From: Salmonella enterica subsp. houtenae serovar Houten | GTDB lineage: Bacteria > Pseudomonadota > Gammaproteobacteria > Enterobacterales > Enterobacteriaceae | Length of the DNA stretch: 64,000 nucleotides | Reading direction: 5' to 3' | NCBI GenBank assembly: GCA_900478215.1 | Contig: LS483478.1 | Span: 1,550,001-1,614,000, forward strand | Shown here: one piece after another, positions 27,547 through 35,593 of the stretch | Numbering within the stretch: the stretch's first letter is position 1 | Layout: each line of letters begins with the position of its first letter | Notes under the pieces: generated by a model | The model's database searches: none | Told to the model about the DNA's origin: nothing | What the model saw: only the letters and a program-made list of their open reading frames with translations | Made by a program: the position numbers and the translations under genes

Positions 27547-30045
27547 ATGGATAGCCAAGAGATTAACGCGTCGCGTCGACGTTTTCTGACCGCTATGCTG
27601 GCGGTGGGCGCCGCCAGCGCGCTTGCGCCGTCCCCGCTGATCAAAAAAGCGTGGGCTGCCGGCGAAAATCCTGAACAGTGGATTCAGTCCGGCTCGCATT
27701 TTGGCGCTTTTGAAGCCAAAGTGATGAATGGCGAGTGGGTTGCGACCCGGCCATTCAAACATGATAAATATCCCTGCGATATGCTCAACGCCGTTCGCGA
27801 GGTGGTGTATAACCCTTCGCGCGTTCGCTATCCGATGGTCCGACTTGACTGGTTGCGTCAGCGTGAAAAATCCGATCGTCGTCAACGAGGTGATAATCGT
27901 TTTGTGCGTGTAAGTTGGGATCGGGCGTTAGATCTTTTCTATGAGGAGCTGGAGCGCGTACAAAAAACCTACGGCTCTTCCGGCGTGTTTACCGGCCTTG
28001 CCGACTGGCAAATGGTGGGGAAATATCATAAGGCTGGCGGGGCGATGGATCGAGGGCTGGGGCTACATGGGCGCTATGTGACCACCGTTGGCGACTATTC
28101 TGCGGCCGCAGCGCAGGTGATTCTGCCGCATGTCATTGGCTCACTGGAAGTTTATGAGCAACAAACCTCGTTGCCGCTGGTGATTGAACATAGTCAGACT
28201 ATTGTGCTGTGGGGCTGTGATCCGATCAAAAATTTGCAGATCGAATTTCTGGTGCCCGATCACGATGCGTTCGGCTACTGGGCGCAGATAAAAGAGGCGG
28301 TGGCGCAAGGAAAAATACGCGTGATTAGCGTCGATCCGGTGCGAAGCAAGACACAAAATTATCTTAATTGCGAGCAGTTACCGCTGCGTCCGCAAACGGA
28401 TGTCGCCCTGATGCTGGGGGTAGCGCATACCCTGTATGTCGAGAAACGTTACGATGTAAATTTTATTAATGATTACACCGTCGGTTTTGAGCAGTTCCTG
28501 CCTTATTTATTGGGAACGACGGATAAGCAACCGAAAGATGCGCAGTGGGCGGCGGAAATTTGTGGCCTGAGCGCGGAAAACATCCGGGATTTCGCCCGCG
28601 TATTGATCAATGGGCGCACGCAGTTTATGGGCGGCTGGTGCGTACAGCGGATGCATCACGGCGAACAGTATCCGTGGATGCTGGTAGTGCTTGCCAGTAT
28701 GGTCGGACAAATCGGTCTGCCCGGCGGCGGCGTTGGATTTGGCTGGCACTATAACGGCGGCGGGACCGTGACCTCCGCGGGGCCAGTACTGTCCGGGCTT
28801 GGCAGTATTGCTAATCCGCCAGCGGCAAAATATAAGCCGGATTTTCGCGGCGCGTCAGAACATATTCCCACCTCGCGAATTGTCGATTGTCTGCTGGCGC
28901 CGGGTAAAAAAATCGCCTTTAACGGAGAGACATTAATCTACCCGGATATCAAAATGGCGATTTATAGCGCGGCGAATCCGTTTCATGCGCAGCAGGATCG
29001 CAACCGTATGATCAAGGCCTGGGAGAAGCTGGAAACGGTGGTGGTGCTGGACCATCAGTGGACTGCCTCCTGCCGTTTCGCCGACATCGTATTGCCTGTC
29101 ACTACGCGCTTTGAACGTAATGATATTGAACAGTTCGGCACGCATTCGAATAAAGGTCTGATGGCGTTGCATCAGGTGGTCAAACCGCAATTCGAGGCAA
29201 GGCATGATTTTGATATTTTCGCCGGGTTGTGCAAACGCTTCGATAGCGAGGCGGCGTACCGCGAAAATCGCGATGAAATGCAGTGGATCAACGCTATTTA
29301 TGATGAAGGGGTGAAAACCGGGGCGGCGCTGGGCGTTACTCTGCCGGATTTCGACAGCTTCTGGCAGGGCGAGGGCTACATTGAATATCCGGCGGGGCAG
29401 CCATGGGTGCGTCATAGCGAGTTTCGCGAGCAGCCTGACCTGAACCCGCTCGGAACGCCTTCGGGATTAATCGAAATCTTCAGTAAGACGATAGCCGGAT
29501 TCGGCTATGCGGATTGTCCCGGGCATCCCGTCTGGATGGAACCGTTCGAACGCAGCCACAGCAAAGCGACAACAAAATATCCGTTACATCTGCAATCCTG
29601 CCATCCGGATAAACGGCTGCATTCGCAACTGTGCTCCAGCGACGCGTTTCGCAAAACGTACGCCGTCGCAGGGCGAGAGCCGCTTTATATGTGTGAGCAG
29701 GATGCCCGGGCGCGCGGGCTGAAAGCCGGCGATATCGCGCGCGTCTTTAATGACCGCGGCCAGGCGCTGGCGGGCGTGGTGATTAGCCCTGATTATGTCC
29801 CCGGCGTCATTCGGATTCACGAGGGGGCCTGGTATTCCCCGCAGAAAGGCGGCAAGGCGGGAACGTTGTGTACCTACGGCGATCCCAATGTTCTGAGCGC
29901 GGACGTCGCTACGTCGCAACTGGCGCAGGGGCCATCTGCCCACACGGTTTTGGTGGAGGTGGAACGTTATCAGCCGCAGGCGCCTGACGTGACGGGATTC
30001 GGCGGTCCGGATACGGTAAAAGAGGAGGGCGAAAATGCGGCATAG
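27547..30045 (+). CDS. Tat-exported molybdopterin oxidoreductase, TorA/BisC-like N- or S-oxide reductase
   Basis: This is a periplasmic terminal reductase of the DMSO-reductase family, closest by eye to TMAO reductase TorA. The 832-residue precursor opens with a Tat signal (SRRRFL at 9-14, AWA-A cleavage near 38). It retains the TorA-type stretch GDYSAAAAQVILP, where Ser185 would be the molybdenum ligand. It lacks N-terminal cysteines for an iron-sulfur cluster, as in TorA. Other conserved segments are EVYEQQTSLPLV, WCVQRMHHGEQ and GLPGGGVGFGWHYNGGG. AGGAG precedes the ATG. TMAO, DMSO, biotin sulfoxide or methionine sulfoxide are possible substrates; sequence alone does not decide. Confidence 0.93.
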   Translation: MDSQEINASRRRFLTAMLAVGAASALAPSPLIKKAWAAGENPEQWIQSGSHFGAFEAKVMNGEWVATRPFKHDKYPCDMLNAVREVVYNPSRVRYPMVRLDWLRQREKSDRRQRGDNRFVRVSWDRALDLFYEELERVQKTYGSSGVFTGLADWQMVGKYHKAGGAMDRGLGLHGRYVTTVGDYSAAAAQVILPHVIGSLEVYEQQTSLPLVIEHSQTIVLWGCDPIKNLQIEFLVPDHDAFGYWAQIKEAVAQGKIRVISVDPVRSKTQNYLNCEQLPLRPQTDVALMLGVAHTLYVEKRYDVNFINDYTVGFEQFLPYLLGTTDKQPKDAQWAAEICGLSAENIRDFARVLINGRTQFMGGWCVQRMHHGEQYPWMLVVLASMVGQIGLPGGGVGFGWHYNGGGTVTSAGPVLSGLGSIANPPAAKYKPDFRGASEHIPTSRIVDCLLAPGKKIAFNGETLIYPDIKMAIYSAANPFHAQQDRNRMIKAWEKLETVVVLDHQWTASCRFADIVLPVTTRFERNDIEQFGTHSNKGLMALHQVVKPQFEARHDFDIFAGLCKRFDSEAAYRENRDEMQWINAIYDEGVKTGAALGVTLPDFDSFWQGEGYIEYPAGQPWVRHSEFREQPDLNPLGTPSGLIEIFSKTIAGFGYADCPGHPVWMEPFERSHSKATTKYPLHLQSCHPDKRLHSQLCSSDAFRKTYAVAGREPLYMCEQDARARGLKAGDIARVFNDRGQALAGVVISPDYVPGVIRIHEGAWYSPQKGGKAGTLCTYGDPNVLSADVATSQLAQGPSAHTVLVEVERYQPQAPDVTGFGGPDTVKEEGENAA

Positions 30046-30664
30046 TCCTCTTGCCTCACGGCGTACGGCGATATATCAGTGGTTTTCGCAACTGCTGTTT
30101 CAGGAGCTGAGTGAGGCGCAACTGGTCGCGCTTGACCGTCAGGAGAGTCGAGCCTGGATTGCCTCGCTTTCCGCCATCCCAGGTCTGGCTTCCGACGTCA
30201 AACGATTTGAACGTAGCCTGACGCGCGTTTTGCAGCGCGCAGCGCGGACGCAAGAGCTGGCGGCAGACTTCGCCTCGCTGTTTTTGCTGGCGCCGCCTGT
30301 GGGCGTTTCGCCATATGCCGGGCATTATCCTCATACTACGCCAGCGCAGGAACGGCGGCAGATGAATGCGCTATTGGTGGAACAAGAGCTGGCGCCGCGA
30401 GAAAATGAAGCCTCTGATCATATTGCGATTCAGTTGGCGTTAATGGCGGAGCAGGTCAGCAGGGAAGCGCCAGTGTCGACGCAATACTATTTTTTGCAGC
30501 GCCATATTCTGTGTTGGGCGCCGCTTTTTATGGCGAGCTGTCAGCAGCGGGACGCAAAGGGATTTTATGTTCTTGCCGTAGTGATGATGGTGCATTTTAT
30601 ACGTGAGGATGCGCAGTATCTGCAATCACTGTTAATGGATGACGTTGACCGTCGAAACCACTAA
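30035..30664 (+). CDS. TorD-family molybdoenzyme maturation chaperone
   Basis: This is a 209-residue all-helical cytoplasmic chaperone of the TorD/DmsD family. Such proteins bind the Tat signal of their partner reductase and help cofactor insertion before export. The family pattern is visible at PVGVSPYAGHYPHTTP (about 88-103) and the EASDHIAIQLALM helix. Its start overlaps the reductase gene by 11 bases, with GAGGAGGG upstream of the ATG, showing tight coupling. Dedicated service to the neighbouring reductase is inferred. Confidence 0.92.
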   Translation: MRHSPLASRRTAIYQWFSQLLFQELSEAQLVALDRQESRAWIASLSAIPGLASDVKRFERSLTRVLQRAARTQELAADFASLFLLAPPVGVSPYAGHYPHTTPAQERRQMNALLVEQELAPRENEASDHIAIQLALMAEQVSREAPVSTQYYFLQRHILCWAPLFMASCQQRDAKGFYVLAVVMMVHFIREDAQYLQSLLMDDVDRRNH

Positions 30665-30676
30665 AGAAAAGGGTCA

Positions 30677-30698
30677 GGCTGCGCCCTGGGGCGCAGCC
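30677..30698. terminator. Hairpin between convergent torD-like gene and efpL
   Basis: GGCTGCGCC and GGCGCAGCC pair around CTGG. No strong T-run follows on the plus strand; on the minus strand TGACCCTTTTC follows. It probably acts as a weak bidirectional terminator. Confidence 0.55.
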
Positions 30699-30712
30699 GA
30701 AAAACGCGAAAC

Positions 30713-31285
30713 TTAATCCGCGCGCCCCATATAACGGCGCTCTTCGATATGAATGCGAATTTTCTCACCTGCGCTCAGGTATTCGGGAACCTGAATCACC
30801 AGACCGGTGCTTAATGTCGCGGGTTTGTTACGCGCGCTGGCTGACGCCCCTTTAATACCCGGCGCGGTTTCGACGATTTCCAGATCCACGGTCTGCGGAA
30901 GCTCCAGCGCCAGCAGTTGGCCGTCCCAGGTCAGAACCTGCATATCCGGCATTCCGCCTTCAGGCATAAACAGCAACTCTTCTTCAATCTGGTCTTTGGT
31001 GAAGGTATACGGCGTATAGTCTTCTTTATCCATGAACACATATTCGTTGCCATCGACATAAGAAAAGTCAACGCCGCGACGGCTCAGGGTGACGGTATCA
31101 ACGATATCGTCGCCTTTGAAACGTTCTTCCACTTTCAGGCCAGTACGGACATCGGAAAACCGCATTTTATACAGTGTGGCGGCGCCACGGGCGGTAGGCG
31201 ACTGAATGTCGATATCTTTCACAATCAGCAATTTGCCGTTGTAGTTCAGTACCATACCCTTTTTGATTTCGTTCGCTCTTGGCAT
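30713..31285 (-). CDS. efpL: EF-P-like translation factor EfpL (YeiP)
   Basis: EfpL is a paralogue of elongation factor P that relieves ribosome stalling at proline-containing and some other motifs. The 190-residue product has the three-domain EF-P fold, with the tip loop SPTARGAAT carrying Arg33 rather than the modified lysine of EF-P. It has the C-terminal EF-P signature ([19 protein letters not shown]). It is monocistronic and read leftward; its upstream region is occupied by the decayed yeiW copy. Confidence 0.96.
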
Positions 31286-31450
31286 CGAGGAGATCCTGTT
31301 GTAGAGATTATCTAAAATATCGCGTCAAACTACTCGCGCCGGGCCGTTCAGGCAAGTGGAATTGTCACTTTTGCTGGTGCAAAAAAGGTGATACTGTTCG
31401 CCCGCCTCCGCTCCGCGTTCAACGAGAGTACGCGATAGCATGTCGCCCGG

Positions 31451-31590
31451 ATGGTGGAGTGCGCTGTGTTGTCCCTTCTGTTTCCAGCTCTGTCTCCGGA
31501 ATGTCTGAGGGCAGACCTGATCATGATGACGTCCACATTTTAAATCTGGATTTTTCTTTGGGCAAATTCTGTTATCTTTCATTTGGTTAT
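31451..31590 (+). pseudogene. Decayed tandem copy of the yeiW 5' half
   Basis: In one plus-strand frame this stretch reads CVVPSVSSSVSGMSEGRP, which lines up with CIAPSISSPIPGMPDGKP of the intact yeiW 160 bases further on. Beyond it, HILNLDFSLGKFCYLSFGYK loosely follows RCVQLSEDNLCLIFGSSLRP. The DNA around CCTTCT.TTTC and CCGGAATG also matches. No good start or ribosome binding site precedes it, and most of the clustered cysteines are lost. I read it as an ancient partial duplication; its frame stays open to about 31596. Confidence 0.6.
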
Positions 31591-31607
31591 AAATAGAGGG
31601 ATCGAGT

Positions 31608-31862
31608 ATGGACTGTCGTAGCGGTTGTGGCGCTTGCTGTATTGCGCCTTCTATTTCGTCGCCGATACCCGGAATGCCGGATGGCAAACCGATGAATACC
31701 AGGTGCGTGCAGCTTTCGGAAGATAATTTATGCCTTATTTTTGGCTCGTCTTTGCGCCCAAAAGTATGCTCTGGCTTGCAACCGACAAGGGACATGTGTT
31801 TAACGACCCGGGAAGAGGCCATTATTTATCTGCTGGAACTTGAACAACAAACCTTACCATGA
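31608..31862 (+). CDS. yeiW: YeiW family cysteine-cluster protein (YkgJ-like)
   Basis: This 84-residue protein of the UPF0153/YkgJ family has unknown function and is presumed to bind metal. The cysteine cluster C3-X3-C7-X2-CC (10-11) near the N terminus, with further cysteines at CVQLSEDNLC, VCSGL and MCL, fits a Zn or Fe-S site. GAGGGATCGAG precedes the ATG. It converges with setB. A degraded copy of its front half lies directly upstream. Confidence 0.88.
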   Translation: MDCRSGCGACCIAPSISSPIPGMPDGKPMNTRCVQLSEDNLCLIFGSSLRPKVCSGLQPTRDMCLTTREEAIIYLLELEQQTLP

Positions 31863-31957
31863 ACTCCCCCCCTCTTTTGATAAACGCGTAGGGAATATTG
31901 CGCAGAGATATCCCCGTGCTGAAATATGCCAAATAGCAAAAGTATCAGGTTTACGAG

Positions 31958-33139
31958 TTACACATCTTTAATACGCGCCAGGCAGAACATCGTGGCGATA
32001 ATCATCACCAGGGCAAACCAGAAGACCGCATGGTAATTCCAGATTTCAGCGGCGATTCCCGCCAGCGAACCGGCAATGATCCAGCCGACGCGAATGGTAT
32101 TGGTATACAGCGTGGTGGCTGAACCCGCCTGGCCTGGCATCAGATCCTGAAAATAGAGCATTCCAATCCCGCCGAGAATGCCGATATAAATCGCATTCAG
32201 CAACTGCAAGCCGAGCAACGTCGCCGGCGCGTGCGCCAGCAACATACCCGCATAAAAGCACAGTCCGGCGACAACGGCGATGCGCATTAACAGGCGTTTT
32301 CCCAACCGCTTGGCGAAGTAACCTGCAATCAGCATTGTGGGAATCTCCAGCCCGGCGGCGGTGCCCATCATTACGCCTGCAAGTTTTTCCGGCAGGTGCA
32401 GCTCATTGATGATAAACAGCGGCATATTAATGATATACAGGCTGTTGGTCCCCCACATTAACGTACAGATGACAAACAGCAGCAGCGTATCGCGGCGATT
32501 ACGACGCGGTGCTTCCAGCGTGCCGGTTGCCAGCGGCGCATCTTTGCGCATTGACGGTAAAAAGAACCACACCATGACGCCGCAGACGATAAAAGCTACC
32601 GCCGCGCTCAAATACATCACCGTAAAGCTAAATCCCATCGCCAGGGCATAGGCCAGCGGCGGCCCGATGACCCACGCTAATGAAACCTGAGCGCGCAGAA
32701 TTGAGCTGAACATCACCGCTTCGCGACCTGTATGGTCGGCATGTTCTCGGGCCAGCGCAAACATCTGCGGGTTGGCGGTAGAGCCGAAGCTACTGAGAAA
32801 GACCCCGATAAACAGCAAAATAACGTAGTTGCGGTTCCAGGCAAACAGCACGCAGGCCAACATGCCCAGCACGCAACAGAAAACGATCAGTTTTTTGCGA
32901 TCGCCTTTTTTATCTGAGCGACCCGCCAGAAACTGGCTCACGATAATGCCGATGACCGCGCTGCCGGTAAAAAAGAATCCCACCATGCCGGGGCGGGCGT
33001 GAACCTCATCCGTGAGAAAAATACTGAGCGTCGGCGTCTGTAACGCACCGGCAATACCGGTGAGAAAAGCCACGATCAAAAAGGCGGTAGAGGTCAGGTC
33101 GAACGATTTAGGCGCAGCGGCGGCGGGACTGTTGTGCAT
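31958..33139 (-). CDS. setB: Sugar efflux transporter SetB
   Basis: SetB is a 12-helix MFS exporter of lactose and glucose-type sugars; in E. coli it has also been linked to MreB and chromosome segregation. The 393-residue product has MFS motif A as AGRSDKKGDRKK and matches SetB over its length (MHNSPAAAAPKSFDLTSTAF at the start). It diverges from fruB across 369 bp, a region holding the fru control sites. Confidence 0.94.
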   Translation of the reverse strand: MHNSPAAAAPKSFDLTSTAFLIVAFLTGIAGALQTPTLSIFLTDEVHARPGMVGFFFTGSAVIGIIVSQFLAGRSDKKGDRKKLIVFCCVLGMLACVLFAWNRNYVILLFIGVFLSSFGSTANPQMFALAREHADHTGREAVMFSSILRAQVSLAWVIGPPLAYALAMGFSFTVMYLSAAVAFIVCGVMVWFFLPSMRKDAPLATGTLEAPRRNRRDTLLLFVICTLMWGTNSLYIINMPLFIINELHLPEKLAGVMMGTAAGLEIPTMLIAGYFAKRLGKRLLMRIAVVAGLCFYAGMLLAHAPATLLGLQLLNAIYIGILGGIGMLYFQDLMPGQAGSATTLYTNTIRVGWIIAGSLAGIAAEIWNYHAVFWFALVMIIATMFCLARIKDV

Positions 33140-33407
33140 GTTTCTATATCAGTGATGTGAAGAGGGGCGGAGTTTACGCTGCCCGTCTGAAAATAAACAG
33201 GTGTCAGAATCAAGAACGACACAAAAAATCAAAATAGCATTTCAATTTGTTACCAGATCGTGCTGACGGTAGCTGAAAGAAAAGAGCTGAACTTTTTTGG
33301 CGTCAGCTATTGATCGTCTGTTGGGGAAAAAAATGTGCTTTACCTCAAAAAATCATCCTAAAACCGACAACTTTTCTTGCGTGCTGAAGCAGAAAGATCC
33401 AGACTTC

Positions 33408-33422
33408 TTGAAACGTTTCAGC
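33408..33422 (-). promoter_or_regulatory. Cra (FruR) operator 1 of fruBKA
   Basis: The minus strand reads GCTGAAACGTTTCAA, an exact match to the Cra consensus (GCTGAAWCGTTTCA). It lies 86 bases before fruB. Confidence 0.85.
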
Positions 33423-33473
33423 GCGATCTTGTTTTTGGTAACAAGCCAGATTGGCGCCTTTTTTCTCATATTA

Positions 33474-33488
33474 GCTGAATCGTTTCAA
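33474..33488 (+). promoter_or_regulatory. Cra (FruR) operator 2 of fruBKA
   Basis: The plus strand reads GCTGAATCGTTTCAA, a consensus Cra site 20 bases before the fruB start. Two operators match the known repressed fru promoter, relieved by fructose 1-phosphate. Confidence 0.88.
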
Positions 33489-33508
33489 TTCAGCAGGAGA
33501 GGAGACAC

Positions 33509-34639
33509 ATGTTCCAGTTATCGGTTCAGGATATTCATCCGGGCGAGCAGGCCGGAAATAAAGAAGAGGCCATTCGGCAAATCGCCGCCGCATTAGCGCT
33601 GGCGGGAAATGTGGCGGACGGCTATGTTGACGGTATGCTGGCGCGCGAACAGCAAACCTCGACCTTTCTTGGCAATGGTATTGCGATTCCCCATGGCACA
33701 ACAGACACGCGCGATCAGGTGCTGAAAACCGGCGTCCAGGTCTTTCAATTCCCGCAGGGCGTTACCTGGGGAGAAGGTCAGGTCGCCTACGTAGCGATTG
33801 GCATCGCCGCCAGTTCGGACGAACATCTCGGCCTGCTGCGTCAGTTGACGCATGTGCTGAGCGATGATTCCGTGGCTGAACAGTTGAAATCCGCGACAAC
33901 GGCGGAAGAGCTGCGCGCGTTGCTGATGGGCGAAAAGCAAAGTGAACAACTAAAACTTGATAACGAGACGATGACGCTGGATGTCATCGCCAGCTCGCTG
34001 GTCACATTGCAGGCGCTAAATGCGGCGCGTTTGAAAGAGGCGGGAGCGGTTGATGCCGCGTTTATCGCAAAAACGATTAACGATAGTCCGATGAATCTGG
34101 GACAAGGCATCTGGCTGAACGACAGCGCGGAAGGCAATTTGCGCAGTGCGGTTGCGGTAAGCCGTGCGACACAGGCGTTTGACGTAGAGGGCGAAAAAGC
34201 GGCCTTATTAGTCACTGTCGCGATGAACGACGAGCAGCCGATTGCCGTGTTAAAACGTCTCGGCGACCTGTTGCTGAACAATAAAGCCGATCGTCTGCTG
34301 AACGCGGACGCCGCGACGCTGCTGGCGTTGCTGACCAGTGATGATGCGCTGACTGATGATGTACTGAGCGCGGAATTTGTCGTGCGTAATGAGCATGGTC
34401 TCCATGCCCGTCCGGGCACCATGCTGGTGAATACGATTAAACAATTTAACAGTGAAATTACCGTGACAAACCTTGATGGAACCGGCAAACCGGCAAACGG
34501 ACGTAGTCTGATGAAAGTGGTGGCATTAGGCGTGAAGAAAGGCCATCGTCTGCGCTTTACCGCGCAGGGTGAAGATGCTGAACAGGCGCTGAAAGCGATT
34601 GGCGATGCGATCGCCGCCGGCCTCGGGGAGGGCGCATAA
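33509..34639 (+). CDS. fruB: Fructose PTS diphosphoryl transfer protein FruB (EIIA-HPr)
   Basis: FruB passes phosphate from enzyme I to the fructose permease. The 376-residue protein has an N-terminal EIIA-Fru domain (phosphorylated His62 in AIPHGTT), a central linker or receiver-like domain and a C-terminal FPr/HPr domain (phosphorylated His299 in EHGLHARPG). AGGAGAGGAG precedes the ATG. Its stop overlaps the fruK start as TAATG. It heads the fruBKA operon under two Cra sites. Confidence 0.97.
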   Translation: MFQLSVQDIHPGEQAGNKEEAIRQIAAALALAGNVADGYVDGMLAREQQTSTFLGNGIAIPHGTTDTRDQVLKTGVQVFQFPQGVTWGEGQVAYVAIGIAASSDEHLGLLRQLTHVLSDDSVAEQLKSATTAEELRALLMGEKQSEQLKLDNETMTLDVIASSLVTLQALNAARLKEAGAVDAAFIAKTINDSPMNLGQGIWLNDSAEGNLRSAVAVSRATQAFDVEGEKAALLVTVAMNDEQPIAVLKRLGDLLLNNKADRLLNADAATLLALLTSDDALTDDVLSAEFVVRNEHGLHARPGTMLVNTIKQFNSEITVTNLDGTGKPANGRSLMKVVALGVKKGHRLRFTAQGEDAEQALKAIGDAIAAGLGEGA

Positions 34640-35577
34640 TGAGCAGACGTGTCGCCACCATTACTCTTAACCCGGCCTATGATCTGGTCGGGTTTTGCCC
34701 TGAAATTGAACGCGGCGAAGTGAACCTGGTGAAAACCACGGGCCTGCACGCGGCGGGCAAAGGCATTAACGTCGCCAAAGTGCTGAAAGACTTAGGCATC
34801 GACGTCACCGTCGGCGGTTTTCTCGGTAAAGATAACCAGGACGGTTTTCAGCAATTGTTCAGCGAACTGGGCATCGCTAACCGCTTTCAGGTGGTTCAGG
34901 GACGGACCCGCATCAACGTGAAGCTGACGGAAAAAGATGGCGAAGTGACCGACTTCAACTTTTCCGGCTTTGACGTGACCCCCGCAGACTGGGAACGCTT
35001 TGTTAACGACTCCCTGAGCTGGCTGGGTCAGTTCGATATGGTCTGCGTCAGCGGCAGCTTACCGGCTGGCGTGAGTCCGGAAGCGTTCACCGACTGGATG
35101 ACGCGTCTGCGCAGCCAGTGTCCATGCATTATCTTTGATAGTAGCCGTGAAGCGTTAGTCGCTGGTCTTAAAGCTGCGCCGTGGCTGGTGAAACCGAATC
35201 GCCGCGAACTGGAAATTTGGGCGGGTCGTAAACTCCCGGAAATGAAAGATGTGATTGATGCGGCGCACGCGTTACGCGAACAGGGGATTGCCCATGTGGT
35301 GATTTCGCTGGGGGCGGAAGGGGCGCTGTGGGTTAACGCCTCGGGAGAATGGATCGCTAAACCACCGGCGGTTGACGTGGTAAGTACCGTCGGCGCGGGC
35401 GATTCCATGGTGGGCGGATTGATTTACGGCCTGCTGATGCGCGAGTCCAGCGAACATACGCTGCGTCTGGCGACGGCGGTGGCCGCGCTGGCGGTCAGCC
35501 AGAGCAATGTAGGTATTACCGATCGTCCTCAGTTGGCCGCAATGATGGCGCGCGTCGACTTACAACCGTTTAACTGA
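34639..35577 (+). CDS. fruK: 1-phosphofructokinase
   Basis: FruK phosphorylates fructose 1-phosphate to fructose 1,6-bisphosphate in the cytoplasm. The 312-residue PfkB-family kinase has the ribokinase signatures TGLHAAGKGINVAKVL near the N terminus and VSTVGAGDSMVGG near residues 248-260, the latter containing the catalytic Asp. It is translationally coupled to fruB by a one-base overlap and lies 16 bases before fruA. Confidence 0.97.
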   Translation: MSRRVATITLNPAYDLVGFCPEIERGEVNLVKTTGLHAAGKGINVAKVLKDLGIDVTVGGFLGKDNQDGFQQLFSELGIANRFQVVQGRTRINVKLTEKDGEVTDFNFSGFDVTPADWERFVNDSLSWLGQFDMVCVSGSLPAGVSPEAFTDWMTRLRSQCPCIIFDSSREALVAGLKAAPWLVKPNRRELEIWAGRKLPEMKDVIDAAHALREQGIAHVVISLGAEGALWVNASGEWIAKPPAVDVVSTVGAGDSMVGGLIYGLLMRESSEHTLRLATAVAALAVSQSNVGITDRPQLAAMMARVDLQPFN

Positions 35578-35593
35578 CAGCAGGAGAGGCATA

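Larger units (their letters stand above)
33140..33508. other. setB-fruB divergent regulatory region
   Basis: There is no gene. It holds the promoters of setB (leftward) and fruBKA (rightward) and two Cra operators listed separately. A 99-codon frame across it overlaps fruB and lacks support. Confidence 0.6.

Noticed and set aside
27007..27885. 292-codon minus-strand frame opposite the cytochrome and reductase genes
   Set aside because: High-GC antisense shadow; the plus strand carries unmistakable haem and molybdoenzyme motifs.
31325..31822. 165-codon minus-strand frame opposite yeiW
   Set aside because: It is antisense to yeiW and to its decayed copy, with no recognisable domain; the sense-strand cysteine protein explains the region.
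33297..33596. 99-codon plus-strand frame over the fru promoter
   Set aside because: It spans both Cra operators and overlaps fruB out of frame; it has no coding support.
34639..34749. Long minus-strand frame (33841-34749) opposite fruB and fruK
   Set aside because: Antisense shadow with low-complexity Ser/Ala composition; fruB and fruK are full length on the other strand.
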